Positions 1 through 6,151 are shown, numbered from the stretch's first letter. The stretch: DNA of 6,328 nucleotides from Tannerellaceae bacterium (GCA_031267205.1 JAIRZN010000102.1:1-6328), one strand, 5' to 3'. Notes: generated by a model from the letters alone, not told the origin. A program made the numbers and translations.

Positions 1-61
1 TTTTTATGATGGCTGCAGTTGTTTTTTTAACTTTTCGTTTATTCAAGCGATGGTTTTTATT

Positions 62-69
62 TACTTTTG
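62..69 (+). promoter_or_regulatory. Candidate Bacteroidetes -7 promoter element for the methyltransferase gene
   Basis: The octamer TACTTTTG matches the Bacteroidetes primary-sigma consensus TAnnTTTG at every defined position. It lies 16 nt upstream of the ATG at 86, so transcription would start only some ten bases before that codon. I find no clear -33 TTG at the usual spacing. The element argues against an upstream ATG at 50, which would lie before the transcript begins. Confidence 0.5.
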
Positions 70-85
70 CCGGAAAGAAATTCTA

Positions 86-790
86 ATGAAAGCATCGCTT
101 TTTCTTATACCGGTTACGTTGGGGGATACGGAGCGCCGCAGGGTGTTGCCGGATTATAATCGCGACGTTATACGGGGCATACGTCATTTTATTGTGGAAG
201 ATGTGCGTTCGTCGAGGCGTTTTTTGAAAAGGACGGAACCTGCGTTGAACATCGAAAGCCTTTGCTTCTATCCTTTGAACAAGCGAACTACGCCTTCGGA
301 GGCGGCTTCTTACCTCGTGCCGTTGGATAAGGGCGAAGATGTCGGCGTTATCTCTGAGGCCGGTTGTCCTGCGATAGCCGATCCGGGGGCGGATATTGTC
401 GCCCTGGCTCAAAAAAAGGGTATCCCCGTCGTGCCGCTTGTAGGGCCTTCGTCCATACTCCTGTCGCTTATGGCTTCGGGGTTCAACGGGCAGAACTTCG
501 CCTTTAACGGCTACCTCCCTATCGACGCCGAGGAGCGCGCCCAGGTTGTAAAAAGGCTTGAGAGCCGCATGTACGAGGAAGACCAGACGCAGATTTTTAT
601 CGAGACGCCTTACCGTAACAACAGGCTTGCGAAGGAGTTGATACGCACCTGCCGCCCGTCTACTATGCTTTGCATAGCTTCGAATATCACCTGCCCGGAT
701 GAATCTATCCGTACCCTTTCGGTGAAGGACTGGGCCCGCAAGACGCCTGACTTGAACAAGAGGCCGGCTATATTCCTTATTTATAAATAA
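86..790 (+). CDS. RsmI-like SAM-dependent methyltransferase (tetrapyrrole methylase fold)
   Basis: This 234-residue protein belongs to the tetrapyrrole (corrin/porphyrin) methylase superfamily and resembles RsmI, which 2'-O-methylates C1402 of 16S rRNA with S-adenosylmethionine. The core signature is clear: GEDVGVISEAGCPAIADPG at residues 83-101, then IPVVPLVGPSS at 113-123, a short helix, and FNGYLP at 140-145, followed by FIETPYRNNRL at 171-181. These correspond to the RsmI segments for SAM binding and dimer fold. It is shorter than typical RsmI (E. coli about 286 aa), and the N-terminus reads LFLIPVTLGD rather than the classic ATPIGNL motif. It is therefore probably the short Bacteroidetes paralogue, and its exact RNA or other target is uncertain. 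The start at 86 is preferred over an in-frame ATG at 50 because MKASLFLIP begins the fold directly and a promoter element sits at 62-69. The gene ends 9 nt before the acetyltransferase gene, suggesting co-transcription. The product is expected to be cytoplasmic. Confidence 0.85.
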   Translation: MKASLFLIPVTLGDTERRRVLPDYNRDVIRGIRHFIVEDVRSSRRFLKRTEPALNIESLCFYPLNKRTTPSEAASYLVPLDKGEDVGVISEAGCPAIADPGADIVALAQKKGIPVVPLVGPSSILLSLMASGFNGQNFAFNGYLPIDAEERAQVVKRLESRMYEEDQTQIFIETPYRNNRLAKELIRTCRPSTMLCIASNITCPDESIRTLSVKDWARKTPDLNKRPAIFLIYK

Positions 791-799
791 GTTATCCGC

Positions 800-1387
800 A
801 TGACAAATTACCAGGCGCACGAAACGGCCGTCATAGATCCGGGCTGCATCATCGGCGAGGGCACGCGCATATGGCATTTTTCCCATATCATGAGCGGTTG
901 CAGGATAGGCCGTAACTGCAACATAGGCCAGAACGTGGTCGTATCGCCCGGTGTGGCGCTGGGGGATGGGGTGAAGGTTCAGAATAATGTATCGCTGTAC
1001 ACGGGTGTGACGTGCGGGGACGATGTTTTTCTTGGGCCCGGATGCGTGTTTACTAACGTAATAAATCCCCGCAGCGCTGTTTCACGCAAACAGTCCTACG
1101 GGGAAACGCGTGTAGAGAGGGGGGCGTCCATCGGTGCGAACGCCACCATCATATGCGGGAACGTGATCGGGGAGTACGCTTTCGTCGGCGCGGGTGCGGT
1201 AGTAACCAAAGATGTTCTTCCTTATGCGTTGGTAGTTGGGAATCCTTCACGTCAAACAGGTTGGGTAAGCGAATATGGGCATCGGCTTGAGTTTGATGCG
1301 GAGGGCTTTGCCTGTTGCAGCGAGAGCGGTGTACTTTATTGCCTGACAGATGGAAGAGTGAGGAAGGTCAGACCGGCCGGCGTTTAG
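800..1387 (+). CDS. WbpD/WlbB-type sugar N-acetyltransferase (hexapeptide repeat)
   Basis: This 195-residue protein is a left-handed parallel beta-helix acyltransferase. Imperfect hexapeptide repeats run from about residue 10 to 135 (for example IIGEGT, IGRNCN, IGQNVV, LGDGVK, IGANAT, IGEYAF, VGAGAV). The block IWHFSHIMSGCRIG near residues 24-37 and FTNVINPRSAV at 84-94 are diagnostic of the WbpD/WlbB group. Those enzymes transfer acetyl from acetyl-CoA to the 3-amino group of UDP-2-acetamido-3-amino-2,3-dideoxy-glucuronate, giving a precursor of diacetamido uronic acids in O-antigen or capsule. The asparagine in FTN (residue 86) lies where a catalytic Asn has been proposed in WlbB, as I recall. 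A Cys-containing tail (ACCSESGVLYCL, 171-182) follows the helix, as in many homologues. The usual partners (dehydrogenase, aminotransferase, oxidase) are not in this window. Its neighbour 9 nt upstream is a methyltransferase, so the exact sugar is inferred from family only. Its stop overlaps the stop of the convergent AraC gene. Confidence 0.85.
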   Translation: MTNYQAHETAVIDPGCIIGEGTRIWHFSHIMSGCRIGRNCNIGQNVVVSPGVALGDGVKVQNNVSLYTGVTCGDDVFLGPGCVFTNVINPRSAVSRKQSYGETRVERGASIGANATIICGNVIGEYAFVGAGAVVTKDVLPYALVVGNPSRQTGWVSEYGHRLEFDAEGFACCSESGVLYCLTDGRVRKVRPAGV

Positions 1388-2238
1388 CGGTTATCGGCGA
1401 GCAGGTGTTTCCTCAGCTTGGACGGGCTTTCCCCGAATTGCTTTTTGCAATACGTAGTGAAGTGTGCGGGCGAGCTGAAGCCGTATTCCTTGATAATCAT
1501 CCCGAAGGTAGTTTTACCATCCGCAAGGCGGGTCTTTATGTGCCTCGACTTCTGTTTTAACATCCAGCTATATGGGGAATCCCCGAAGTAGTCGTTGAAT
1601 TTCCTGTTGAAGGAGCGGACGGATATTTTGCACATGTTTGCTAATTCTTCCACCGTTTTAACTTCCTGGTAGTGCTGGAGTACGAAAGCCTTGAAGTCGA
1701 TATTCTTGTTCAGCATGGGCGCGAGGAAGCGCGCGATCTCCTCTTTGGCATAAAAGGCCCTCAGGATAAGGAAGACTTCTTTCTGTTTGATGGCGAAGAG
1801 GTGTTTGCATTGTATCCTGTGCCCCAGATAGAAGAGGACGCTTTCCAGGACTGTGCGCATGGGCGGGCGGATATCTATCTTGTTGAAGATATTAGGCCTT
1901 TTGTCGTTTGAATACAGCGATTCCAGGGCCATTTGGTCGCACAACGTAAATTGATTGTCGAAACCCAGCGAAATGTACTTAACGTCTGTGATAGCCTCCG
2001 CGACGAAGTCCGAATCCTGCGCTACGAAGATCATTTCGTCCTTCTGGCACAAGTGATTCCTGAACTCGTTGCACGACATCATGACTTCTCCTTCGAGCAA
2101 AAAGATAAAGTAGTTAAAGTACTTGTCGGTAGAGTGTAATTTTTCACCCTCCTTCACCTCATGGGTACTGAATCCGATGTGGAAATCGGAGACGTAGTTT
2201 TTACATGAAAGATGCTCTTGAACATATAGCAACTGCAT
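1384..2238 (-). CDS. AraC-family transcriptional regulator
   Basis: This 284-residue protein has the usual AraC layout: an N-terminal sensing domain of about 160 residues with a cupin-like beta pattern (FNYFIFLLEGEVMM at 41-54, then DEMIFVAQDSDF at 67-78) and a C-terminal DNA-binding domain from about residue 180. The two helix-turn-helix units are visible. The first is TVEELANMCKISVRSFNRKF (195-214), and the second covers roughly 244-266 with the family hallmark YGFSSPAHFTTYCKKQFGESP. The FG.SPY..M and FGESPSKLRK motifs are typical. It presumably binds DNA as a dimer and responds to a small ligand that cannot be named from sequence. It is transcribed away from the pyrE operon, separated by an AT-rich region, and converges with the acetyltransferase gene. 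The obvious candidates for control are itself or a neighbour, but no operator could be assigned. The ATG at 2236-2238 begins an intact protein with no sign of truncation. Confidence 0.93.
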   Translation of the reverse strand: MQLLYVQEHLSCKNYVSDFHIGFSTHEVKEGEKLHSTDKYFNYFIFLLEGEVMMSCNEFRNHLCQKDEMIFVAQDSDFVAEAITDVKYISLGFDNQFTLCDQMALESLYSNDKRPNIFNKIDIRPPMRTVLESVLFYLGHRIQCKHLFAIKQKEVFLILRAFYAKEEIARFLAPMLNKNIDFKAFVLQHYQEVKTVEELANMCKISVRSFNRKFNDYFGDSPYSWMLKQKSRHIKTRLADGKTTFGMIIKEYGFSSPAHFTTYCKKQFGESPSKLRKHLLADNR

Positions 2239-2287
2239 AAGTAAACCGTTTGTTAAAGTTAATATTAGTGTTCAAATGATATGGCTG

Positions 2288-2295
2288 TAAAGGTA
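2288..2295 (-). promoter_or_regulatory. Weak -7-like element for the AraC gene
   Basis: On the minus strand this reads TACCTTTA, which differs from the Bacteroidetes consensus TAnnTTTG only in the last base. It would give a leader of about 40 nt before the AraC start codon. No convincing -33 TTG lies upstream on that strand, so this is only a candidate. Confidence 0.22.
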
Positions 2296-2532
2296 TAAAT
2301 TTTTTTTGAACGCCGATTTATTTGACCGTTTTTTATATCGGTATGCTTTTTACGCGGGGATCGCCGCTTGTTTTGCATCTGCGTTAATATCCACATAAGC
2401 ACGGGTTTAAATAATAGACATATATTTACAGTGATTATTGCTTATTTCCATTTCGTATAACAGGCGTATGGAATTATCCCGCCCCGGCATGCTTTTTTTG
2501 ACGATATATTAGGGGATTCATTGCGAATTATC

Positions 2533-2540
2533 TATTTTTG
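2533..2540 (+). promoter_or_regulatory. Candidate -7 promoter element of the pyrE operon
   Basis: TATTTTTG matches TAnnTTTG at all defined positions and is followed by GCC, a context often seen at Bacteroidetes promoters. It lies 52 nt upstream of the pyrE ATG, leaving a leader of roughly 45 nt. The nearest good TTG triplets (2498-2500 and 2521-2523) are badly spaced for a -33 element, so the upstream half is weak or absent. Confidence 0.5.
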
Positions 2541-2592
2541 CCACTCGCGATAGAAATAAACTGTTATTGTGCATTTTAAATTTTTTATTCGT

Positions 2593-3231
2593 ATGAAAAC
2601 ATTAGAAAGATTAGTGGCTGAGAAACTTTTGAAAATAAAAGCCGTCAAGTTGCAACCGGCCAATCCCTTCACGTGGGCTTCAGGCTGGAAGTCGCCCATT
2701 TATTGCGACAACAGGAAGACGCTCTCCTATCCCGCCGTCCGCAGTTTTATCAAGCTGGAACTGGCGCGCGTTATCAGCGAATGCTATGAAGACGCTGACG
2801 CTATCGCCGGAGTTGCTACCGGAGCTATTGCGCAAGGCGCGCTCGTGGCCGACTTGCTGGGCCTCCCTTTTGTATACATCCGCGCAACGCCTAAGGATCA
2901 CGGATTGGAGAACCTGATCGAAGGCGAACTTAAGCCCGGATCGAAGGTCGTTATACTCGAAGACCTTGTCTCCACCGGCGGAAGCAGTCTTAAGGCCGTG
3001 GAGGCGGTGCGCAACTTCGGGTGCGACGTTATCGGGATGGCGGCCATCTTTACGCACGGCTTCCCTGTCGCCGAAAAGAAATTCAAGGACGCAAACGTCA
3101 GGGTTATCACCCTGAGCAACTACGATGCGGTTATCGAAGAGGCCGTGCGCACCAACTACATCAGTAGCTCGGATATAGCTACCTTGCAGGAATGGAGAAG
3201 AGACCCGGCCAATTGGCAGTCCGACGTATAA
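2593..3231 (+). CDS. pyrE: Orotate phosphoribosyltransferase
   Basis: PyrE joins orotate to phosphoribosyl pyrophosphate, giving orotidine 5'-monophosphate and pyrophosphate, the fifth step of de novo UMP synthesis, in the cytoplasm. The protein is 212 residues, the normal length for Bacteroides-type PyrE. Visible motifs are the N-terminal substrate region NPFTWASGWKSPIYCDNRKTL (residues 24-44, given here by its ends N24 and L44), the loop IRATPKDHGLENLIEG (96-111) that corresponds to the flexible catalytic Arg/Lys loop, and the PRPP-binding signature VVILEDLVSTGGSS (119-132). ATG at 2593 is chosen over an in-frame GTG at 2569 because MKTLERL is the family N-terminus and the bases between them are a typical A/T-rich Bacteroidetes leader (TTTTAAATTTTTTATTCGT). 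It is the first gene of a four-gene set and is followed after 19 nt by the SRPBCC gene. No truncation or odd residue is seen. Confidence 0.97.
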   Translation: MKTLERLVAEKLLKIKAVKLQPANPFTWASGWKSPIYCDNRKTLSYPAVRSFIKLELARVISECYEDADAIAGVATGAIAQGALVADLLGLPFVYIRATPKDHGLENLIEGELKPGSKVVILEDLVSTGGSSLKAVEAVRNFGCDVIGMAAIFTHGFPVAEKKFKDANVRVITLSNYDAVIEEAVRTNYISSSDIATLQEWRRDPANWQSDV

Positions 3232-3250
3232 ACAAATCATACCCCGACTG

Positions 3251-3661
3251 ATGACAGAATTTGTAAGCGATATAAAGGTTATACCCTTTAGCGACGACAG
3301 GATATTCAAGGTATTGTCCGACCTGTCCAATCTGGAAAAAGTGAAAGGCTCTATCCCGGAAGACAAGATAAAAAGCTTTTCGTTCGACAGCGACTCGTGC
3401 TCTTTCTCCATAGACCCTGTTGGGACGATACGCTTCCAGATCGTGGAACGCGAGCCGAATAAAACCGTCAAGTTCGCATCTACCGACTCGCCCGTCCCTC
3501 TTAGTATATGGATACAACTCAAACAGGTGGCCGAAGATGATACGCGCATGAAGCTGACTTTGCGCGCCGAGCTGAATCCCTTCCTCAAGCCTGTGGTATC
3601 AAAGCCTTTGCAGGAAGCCTTAGACAGGGTATCGGCTCTGCTGGCGTCTTTCCCTTATTAA
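3251..3661 (+). CDS. SRPBCC-fold (START/polyketide cyclase-like) protein
   Basis: This 136-residue protein has the pattern of a small helix-grip (SRPBCC/Bet v1-like) domain. After the N-terminal strand (residues 4-12) comes a helical stretch SDDRIFKVLSDLSNLEKV (14-31), with the family's typical D-L-x-N-L-E spacing. A series of beta strands follows (SFSFDS, SCSFSI, TIRFQIVERE, KTVKFAS, SIWIQLKQV, TRMKLTLRAEL), and a long C-terminal helix runs from about 114 to 134 (VVSKPLQEALDRVSALLASF). Such folds enclose a hydrophobic pocket for a small ligand or act as chaperone-like or cyclase domains, but no ligand can be assigned. It has no signal peptide and should be cytoplasmic. It sits between pyrE and argH with gaps of 19 and 11 nt, an arrangement I recall from other Bacteroidales. 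The biological role in pyrimidine or arginine metabolism is unknown. Confidence 0.75.
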   Translation: MTEFVSDIKVIPFSDDRIFKVLSDLSNLEKVKGSIPEDKIKSFSFDSDSCSFSIDPVGTIRFQIVEREPNKTVKFASTDSPVPLSIWIQLKQVAEDDTRMKLTLRAELNPFLKPVVSKPLQEALDRVSALLASFPY

Positions 3662-3672
3662 TACGGTTGAAG

Positions 3673-5019
3673 ATGAGTCAAAAACTTTGGGAGAAAAGCG
3701 GCTCCACGGACAAAGGCGTGGAACTATTCACCGTAGGCAAGGACAGGGAGATGGATTTATATCTCGCTCCTTATGATGTAATGGGTTCGATGGCGCATAT
3801 CACTATGCTCGAAAGTATAGGCCTGCTGACCCGCGACGAGCTCGAAGCCTTGCTTTGCGAGCTGAAGCGTATCTATGACGCCGCCCGCGACGGTGAGTTT
3901 GTGATAGAAGAAGGCGTGGAGGATGTACATTCGCAGGTGGAGCTTATGCTTACCCGCCGTCTGGGCGATACGGGCAAGAAGATACATAGCGGGCGCTCGC
4001 GTAACGACCAGGTTCTCTTAGACCTGAAACTCTTCGCCCGCGACCGTATAAGGGAGGTTGCGGACGTTGTGTCGGAACTCTTTGATGTATTGATCGGCCA
4101 AAGCGAACGTTATAAGGACGTCCTGCTGCCCGGATATACCCACTTGCAGGTCGCAATGCCTTCGTCGTTCGGGCTATGGTTTGGTGCGTATGCCGAAAGC
4201 TTAGTTGACGATATGACGCTCCTGCAGGCGGCTTACCGTATATGCAACCGCAACCCCTTAGGCTCGGCTGCCGGCTACGGCTCTTCCTTCCCCTTAGACC
4301 GTCGGATGACTACCGAGCTGTTAGGCTTCGACTCGATGAATTACAACGTAGTGTATGCACAAATGGGGCGGGGTAAGATGGAGCGCACCGTGAGCTTCGC
4401 CCTCGCGGGAATAGCTGCAACCCTCGCGCGGCTGTCCTGCGACGCCTGTTTGTTCAACAGCCAGAACTTCGGCTTTATCAAGCTGCCCGACAAGTACACC
4501 ACAGGCTCCAGCATAATGCCGCACAAGAAAAACCCAGACGTCTTTGAACTCACCCGTGCAAAATGCAATAAGATACAAAGCCTGCCCCAGCAGATTACTT
4601 TGATAAGCAACAATCTCACGTCGGGCTACTTCCGCGATTTCCAGGTGATGAAAGAAATATTCCTGCCCTCTTTCGACGAGCTGGCGGATTGCCTCCGCAT
4701 CGTTACGCTTATGCTCAAGGAAACGGAAGTAAACGTATCCATACAGGATGACAAAAGGTACGACCCGATGTTCAGCGTAGAGGAAGTTAACCGCCTTACG
4801 CTCGAAGGCGTACCCTTTCGCGACGCATACAAAAGCGTCGGCCTCGCAATCGAATCCGGCAATTTCATTCCCCGCAGGGAAATCCGCCATACGCACGAAG
4901 GAAGCGCCGGCAACCTGTGCAACAACGAAATTGCATCGCTTATGCGCCAGGCCATCGTCGGCTTCGGTTTTGAGAAGGCCGCGGAAGCGGAGCGTAAACT
5001 GACCGGAACGCCGGCATGA
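3673..5019 (+). CDS. argH: Argininosuccinate lyase
   Basis: ArgH splits argininosuccinate into arginine and fumarate, the last step of arginine synthesis, as a cytoplasmic homotetramer of the fumarase/aspartase superfamily. The 448-residue protein is full length. The three conserved superfamily regions are visible: HSGRSRNDQ (residues 105-113), GYTHLQ around His157 (the conserved active-site His), and the signature GSSIMPHKKNPD (278-289), whose serine loop supplies the catalytic base. The N-terminal MSQKLWEKS and the internal GVEDVHSQVE and LGSAAGYGSSFPL blocks agree with Bacteroides ArgH. ATG at 3673 is chosen over the in-frame TTG at 3667, which is only 5 nt after the stop of the SRPBCC gene and adds two residues. 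The stop codon TGA shares ATGA with the next gene. Other arginine genes are not present in the window, so argH is separated from an arg cluster and is probably expressed from the pyrE promoter. Confidence 0.97.
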   Translation: MSQKLWEKSGSTDKGVELFTVGKDREMDLYLAPYDVMGSMAHITMLESIGLLTRDELEALLCELKRIYDAARDGEFVIEEGVEDVHSQVELMLTRRLGDTGKKIHSGRSRNDQVLLDLKLFARDRIREVADVVSELFDVLIGQSERYKDVLLPGYTHLQVAMPSSFGLWFGAYAESLVDDMTLLQAAYRICNRNPLGSAAGYGSSFPLDRRMTTELLGFDSMNYNVVYAQMGRGKMERTVSFALAGIAATLARLSCDACLFNSQNFGFIKLPDKYTTGSSIMPHKKNPDVFELTRAKCNKIQSLPQQITLISNNLTSGYFRDFQVMKEIFLPSFDELADCLRIVTLMLKETEVNVSIQDDKRYDPMFSVEEVNRLTLEGVPFRDAYKSVGLAIESGNFIPRREIRHTHEGSAGNLCNNEIASLMRQAIVGFGFEKAAEAERKLTGTPA

Positions 5020-5468
5020 AACGCATACTGCTCTGTCTGCTTGCGCTCGCGTCGAGTTCCTGCGAGAAAGCCTTCGTATCAAGCATACCCGATTACGCGG
5101 TTTACTTGGAGCTGGACTTGGATTTTGAGGACAATGCGCTGCTCCCCGTCCTGGCCTACAAGATTTATACGCCCCAAAACGTCAACCAGGCCGTCGAAAA
5201 GACAGGCTTCGGAGGCGTCCTGGTCTTTCACGGCATAGGCGCGGGAACGAACCCCTATCACGCCTTCGACGCCGCCTGCCCCTACGAAGCCAACCGCTCG
5301 ATAACAGTCGCCGTCGACGAAGATCACCTCTACGCCACCTGCCCCAAGTGCCAAACCCGATACGACCTCGCCTCAGGCGCCGGCAACCCCGTAAGCGGCC
5401 CGGGCCATGAACAGCTAAAGCCCTACCGTGTTTCGGTCGTCGGCAATAAGATACGCGTAGGGAACTGA
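5016..5468 (+). CDS. Small lipoprotein with degenerate Rieske-like domain
   Basis: This 150-residue protein starts with MKRILLCLLALASSSC, a short signal peptide ending in an acceptable though imperfect lipobox, which would place Cys16 as the lipidated residue and anchor the mature protein in an envelope membrane. The body resembles a Rieske iron-sulfur domain: FDAACPYE (residues 84-91) occupies the place of the first C-x-H box and ATCPKCQTRYDL (107-118) the second C-x2-H box, followed by the family-like GNPVSGPG loop and LKPYRV. Both expected histidine ligands are replaced, by Tyr90 and Cys112, leaving Cys88, Cys109 and Cys112. A normal 2Cys/2His Rieske [2Fe-2S] centre therefore cannot form as drawn. 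A different metal (for example zinc or a mononuclear iron) or a purely structural role is possible. The ATG overlaps the argH stop (ATGA), implying translational coupling. It ends the operon. The physiological role is unknown. Confidence 0.75.
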   Translation: MKRILLCLLALASSSCEKAFVSSIPDYAVYLELDLDFEDNALLPVLAYKIYTPQNVNQAVEKTGFGGVLVFHGIGAGTNPYHAFDAACPYEANRSITVAVDEDHLYATCPKCQTRYDLASGAGNPVSGPGHEQLKPYRVSVVGNKIRVGN

Positions 5469-5529
5469 TAATCTTCCCCGTTTTAGAATCATTACCCGAA
5501 AGCCCGCCCGTTTTCCCGAAAACAATAGC

Positions 5530-5865
5530 TACGGATTACAATCCGTTGGTTACGGATTACAATCCGTTGGCTACGGATTACAATCCGCTGGTTACGGATT
5601 ACAATCCGCCGGCTACGGATTACAATCCGTTGGCTACGGATTACAATCCATTGGCTACGGATTACAATCCGTTGGCTACGGATTACAATCCGTTGGTAAC
5701 GGATTACAATCCGCCGGTTACGGATTACAATCCGCTGGCTACGGATTACAATCCGTTGGCTACGGATTACAATCCGCTGGCTACAGATTACAATCCGCTG
5801 GTTACGGATTACAATCCGCTGGTTACGGATTACAATCCGCTGGTTACGGATTACAATCTGTTGGC
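5530..5865. repeat. Tandem array of sixteen 21-bp units with internal palindrome
   Basis: Sixteen contiguous units of exactly 21 bp fill 336 bp with no spacers and no length variants. Each unit is TA, then CGGATTACAATCCG at unit positions 3-16 within that context (the leading C is position 3), then Y-Y-G-G-Y. The 14-mer is an inverted repeat (CGGATT/AATCCG around AC). Neighbouring units also form AATCCG...CGGATT with a 7-nt loop, so alternative hairpins are possible along the transcript. Variation is almost limited to positions 17, 18 and 21 (C/T). Single departures occur in unit 6 (position 16 G to A), unit 9 (position 1 T to A), unit 13 (position 4 G to A) and unit 16 (position 15 C to T). 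All three plus-strand frames are open through the array, and one reads T-D-Y-N-P-(L/P)-(A/V) repeated, but no ATG or leader supports translation. The array starts 61 nt after the lipoprotein gene. Similar short palindromic tandem repeats occur in Bacteroidetes intergenic DNA, as far as I recall, and their function is not established. Confidence 0.97.
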
Positions 5866-6008
5866 TAACATACTTTCATTTAATTTGTTAATATTAGAAA
5901 TTGTCGCCGCAAAATTTCCCTTTTGCCCTACCGGAAACATCAACCCGCAGGTGTAATAAACACAAAATACACAGTCAATTGTCGGCATACAGGTATTGAA
6001 TAATTCAT

Positions 6009-6016
6009 TAACTTCG
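6009..6016 (+). promoter_or_regulatory. Weak -7-like promoter element
   Basis: TAACTTCG matches TAnnTTTG except for one T to C change and is followed by CACCCGCAAAA, a context that resembles known Bacteroidetes promoters. There is no TTG at the expected -33 distance (the nearest are 5979-5981 and 5996-5998). If real, it would start an RNA covering about 215 nt before the gene at 6232. Confidence 0.3.
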
Positions 6017-6123
6017 CACCCGCAAAAATGATATACTGCACAAAAGAAAAATGGTGGAGAAGAACAGTATAAGAGAAAATGAAATGCGGAACTGCGCAAA
6101 GCCCTTATACGGGCCGGCAAAAC

Positions 6124-6151
6124 GTCGCATACAGCCGGAATGTTATACGAC
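6124..6151. repeat. Imperfect inverted repeat (8-bp arms, 12-nt loop)
   Basis: GTCGCATA at 6124-6131 pairs with TATACGAC at 6144-6151 in seven of eight positions (one C/A mismatch), around a 12-nt loop. It has no following T-run, so it is not an ordinary terminator on the plus strand. It could be an operator-like dyad or an RNA hairpin upstream of the last gene, or may occur by chance. Confidence 0.35.

Larger units (their letters stand above)
2239..2568. other. AT-rich divergent intergenic region between AraC gene and pyrE
   Basis: No gene is apparent on either strand over about 350 bp (up to the pyrE ATG at 2593). The region must hold the promoters of the minus-strand AraC gene and the plus-strand pyrE operon. 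Long A/T runs occur at 2299-2308 and 2492-2499. A small GC-rich inverted repeat (GCGG at 2354-2357 with CCGC at 2364-2367) is too short to be called a terminator. I see no riboswitch or PyrR-type attenuator that I can recognise. Confidence 0.6.

Noticed and set aside
50..85. Upstream ATG at 50 as the start of the methyltransferase
   Set aside because: It adds 12 residues not typical of the family and lies before the promoter-like element at 62-69.
83..886. Long minus-strand ORF opposite the methyltransferase gene
   Set aside because: It is Arg-rich and low in family-like motifs, while the plus-strand frame carries a clear conserved signature over the same bases.
2354..2374. GC hairpin followed by T-rich bases as a terminator
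   Set aside because: The stem is only four base pairs, the T-run is interrupted, and no plus-strand gene ends nearby.
2569..2592. GTG at 2569 as the pyrE start
   Set aside because: The ATG at 2593 gives the usual family N-terminus and length, and the extra residues come from an A/T-rich leader.
2680..3588. Long minus-strand ORF opposite pyrE and the SRPBCC gene
   Set aside because: It crosses two well-supported plus-strand genes and shows no domain of its own.
4321..5082. Long minus-strand ORF opposite argH
   Set aside because: It is an antisense shadow of argH, whose conserved motifs are on the plus strand.
5510..5523. Terminator after the lipoprotein gene (GTTTTCCCGAAAAC)
   Set aside because: It has a five-base, mostly A/T stem and no following T-run, so it is too weak to call. 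Any termination may instead involve the repeat array.
5530..5865. CRISPR array
   Set aside because: The units abut directly with no unique spacers, and no cas genes are present.
5546..5956. Repeat-encoded 136-codon ORF on the plus strand as a protein-coding gene
   Set aside because: It has only a TTG start inside the first repeat unit, no leader or ATG, and is open simply because the 21-bp unit has no forward stop in any frame.
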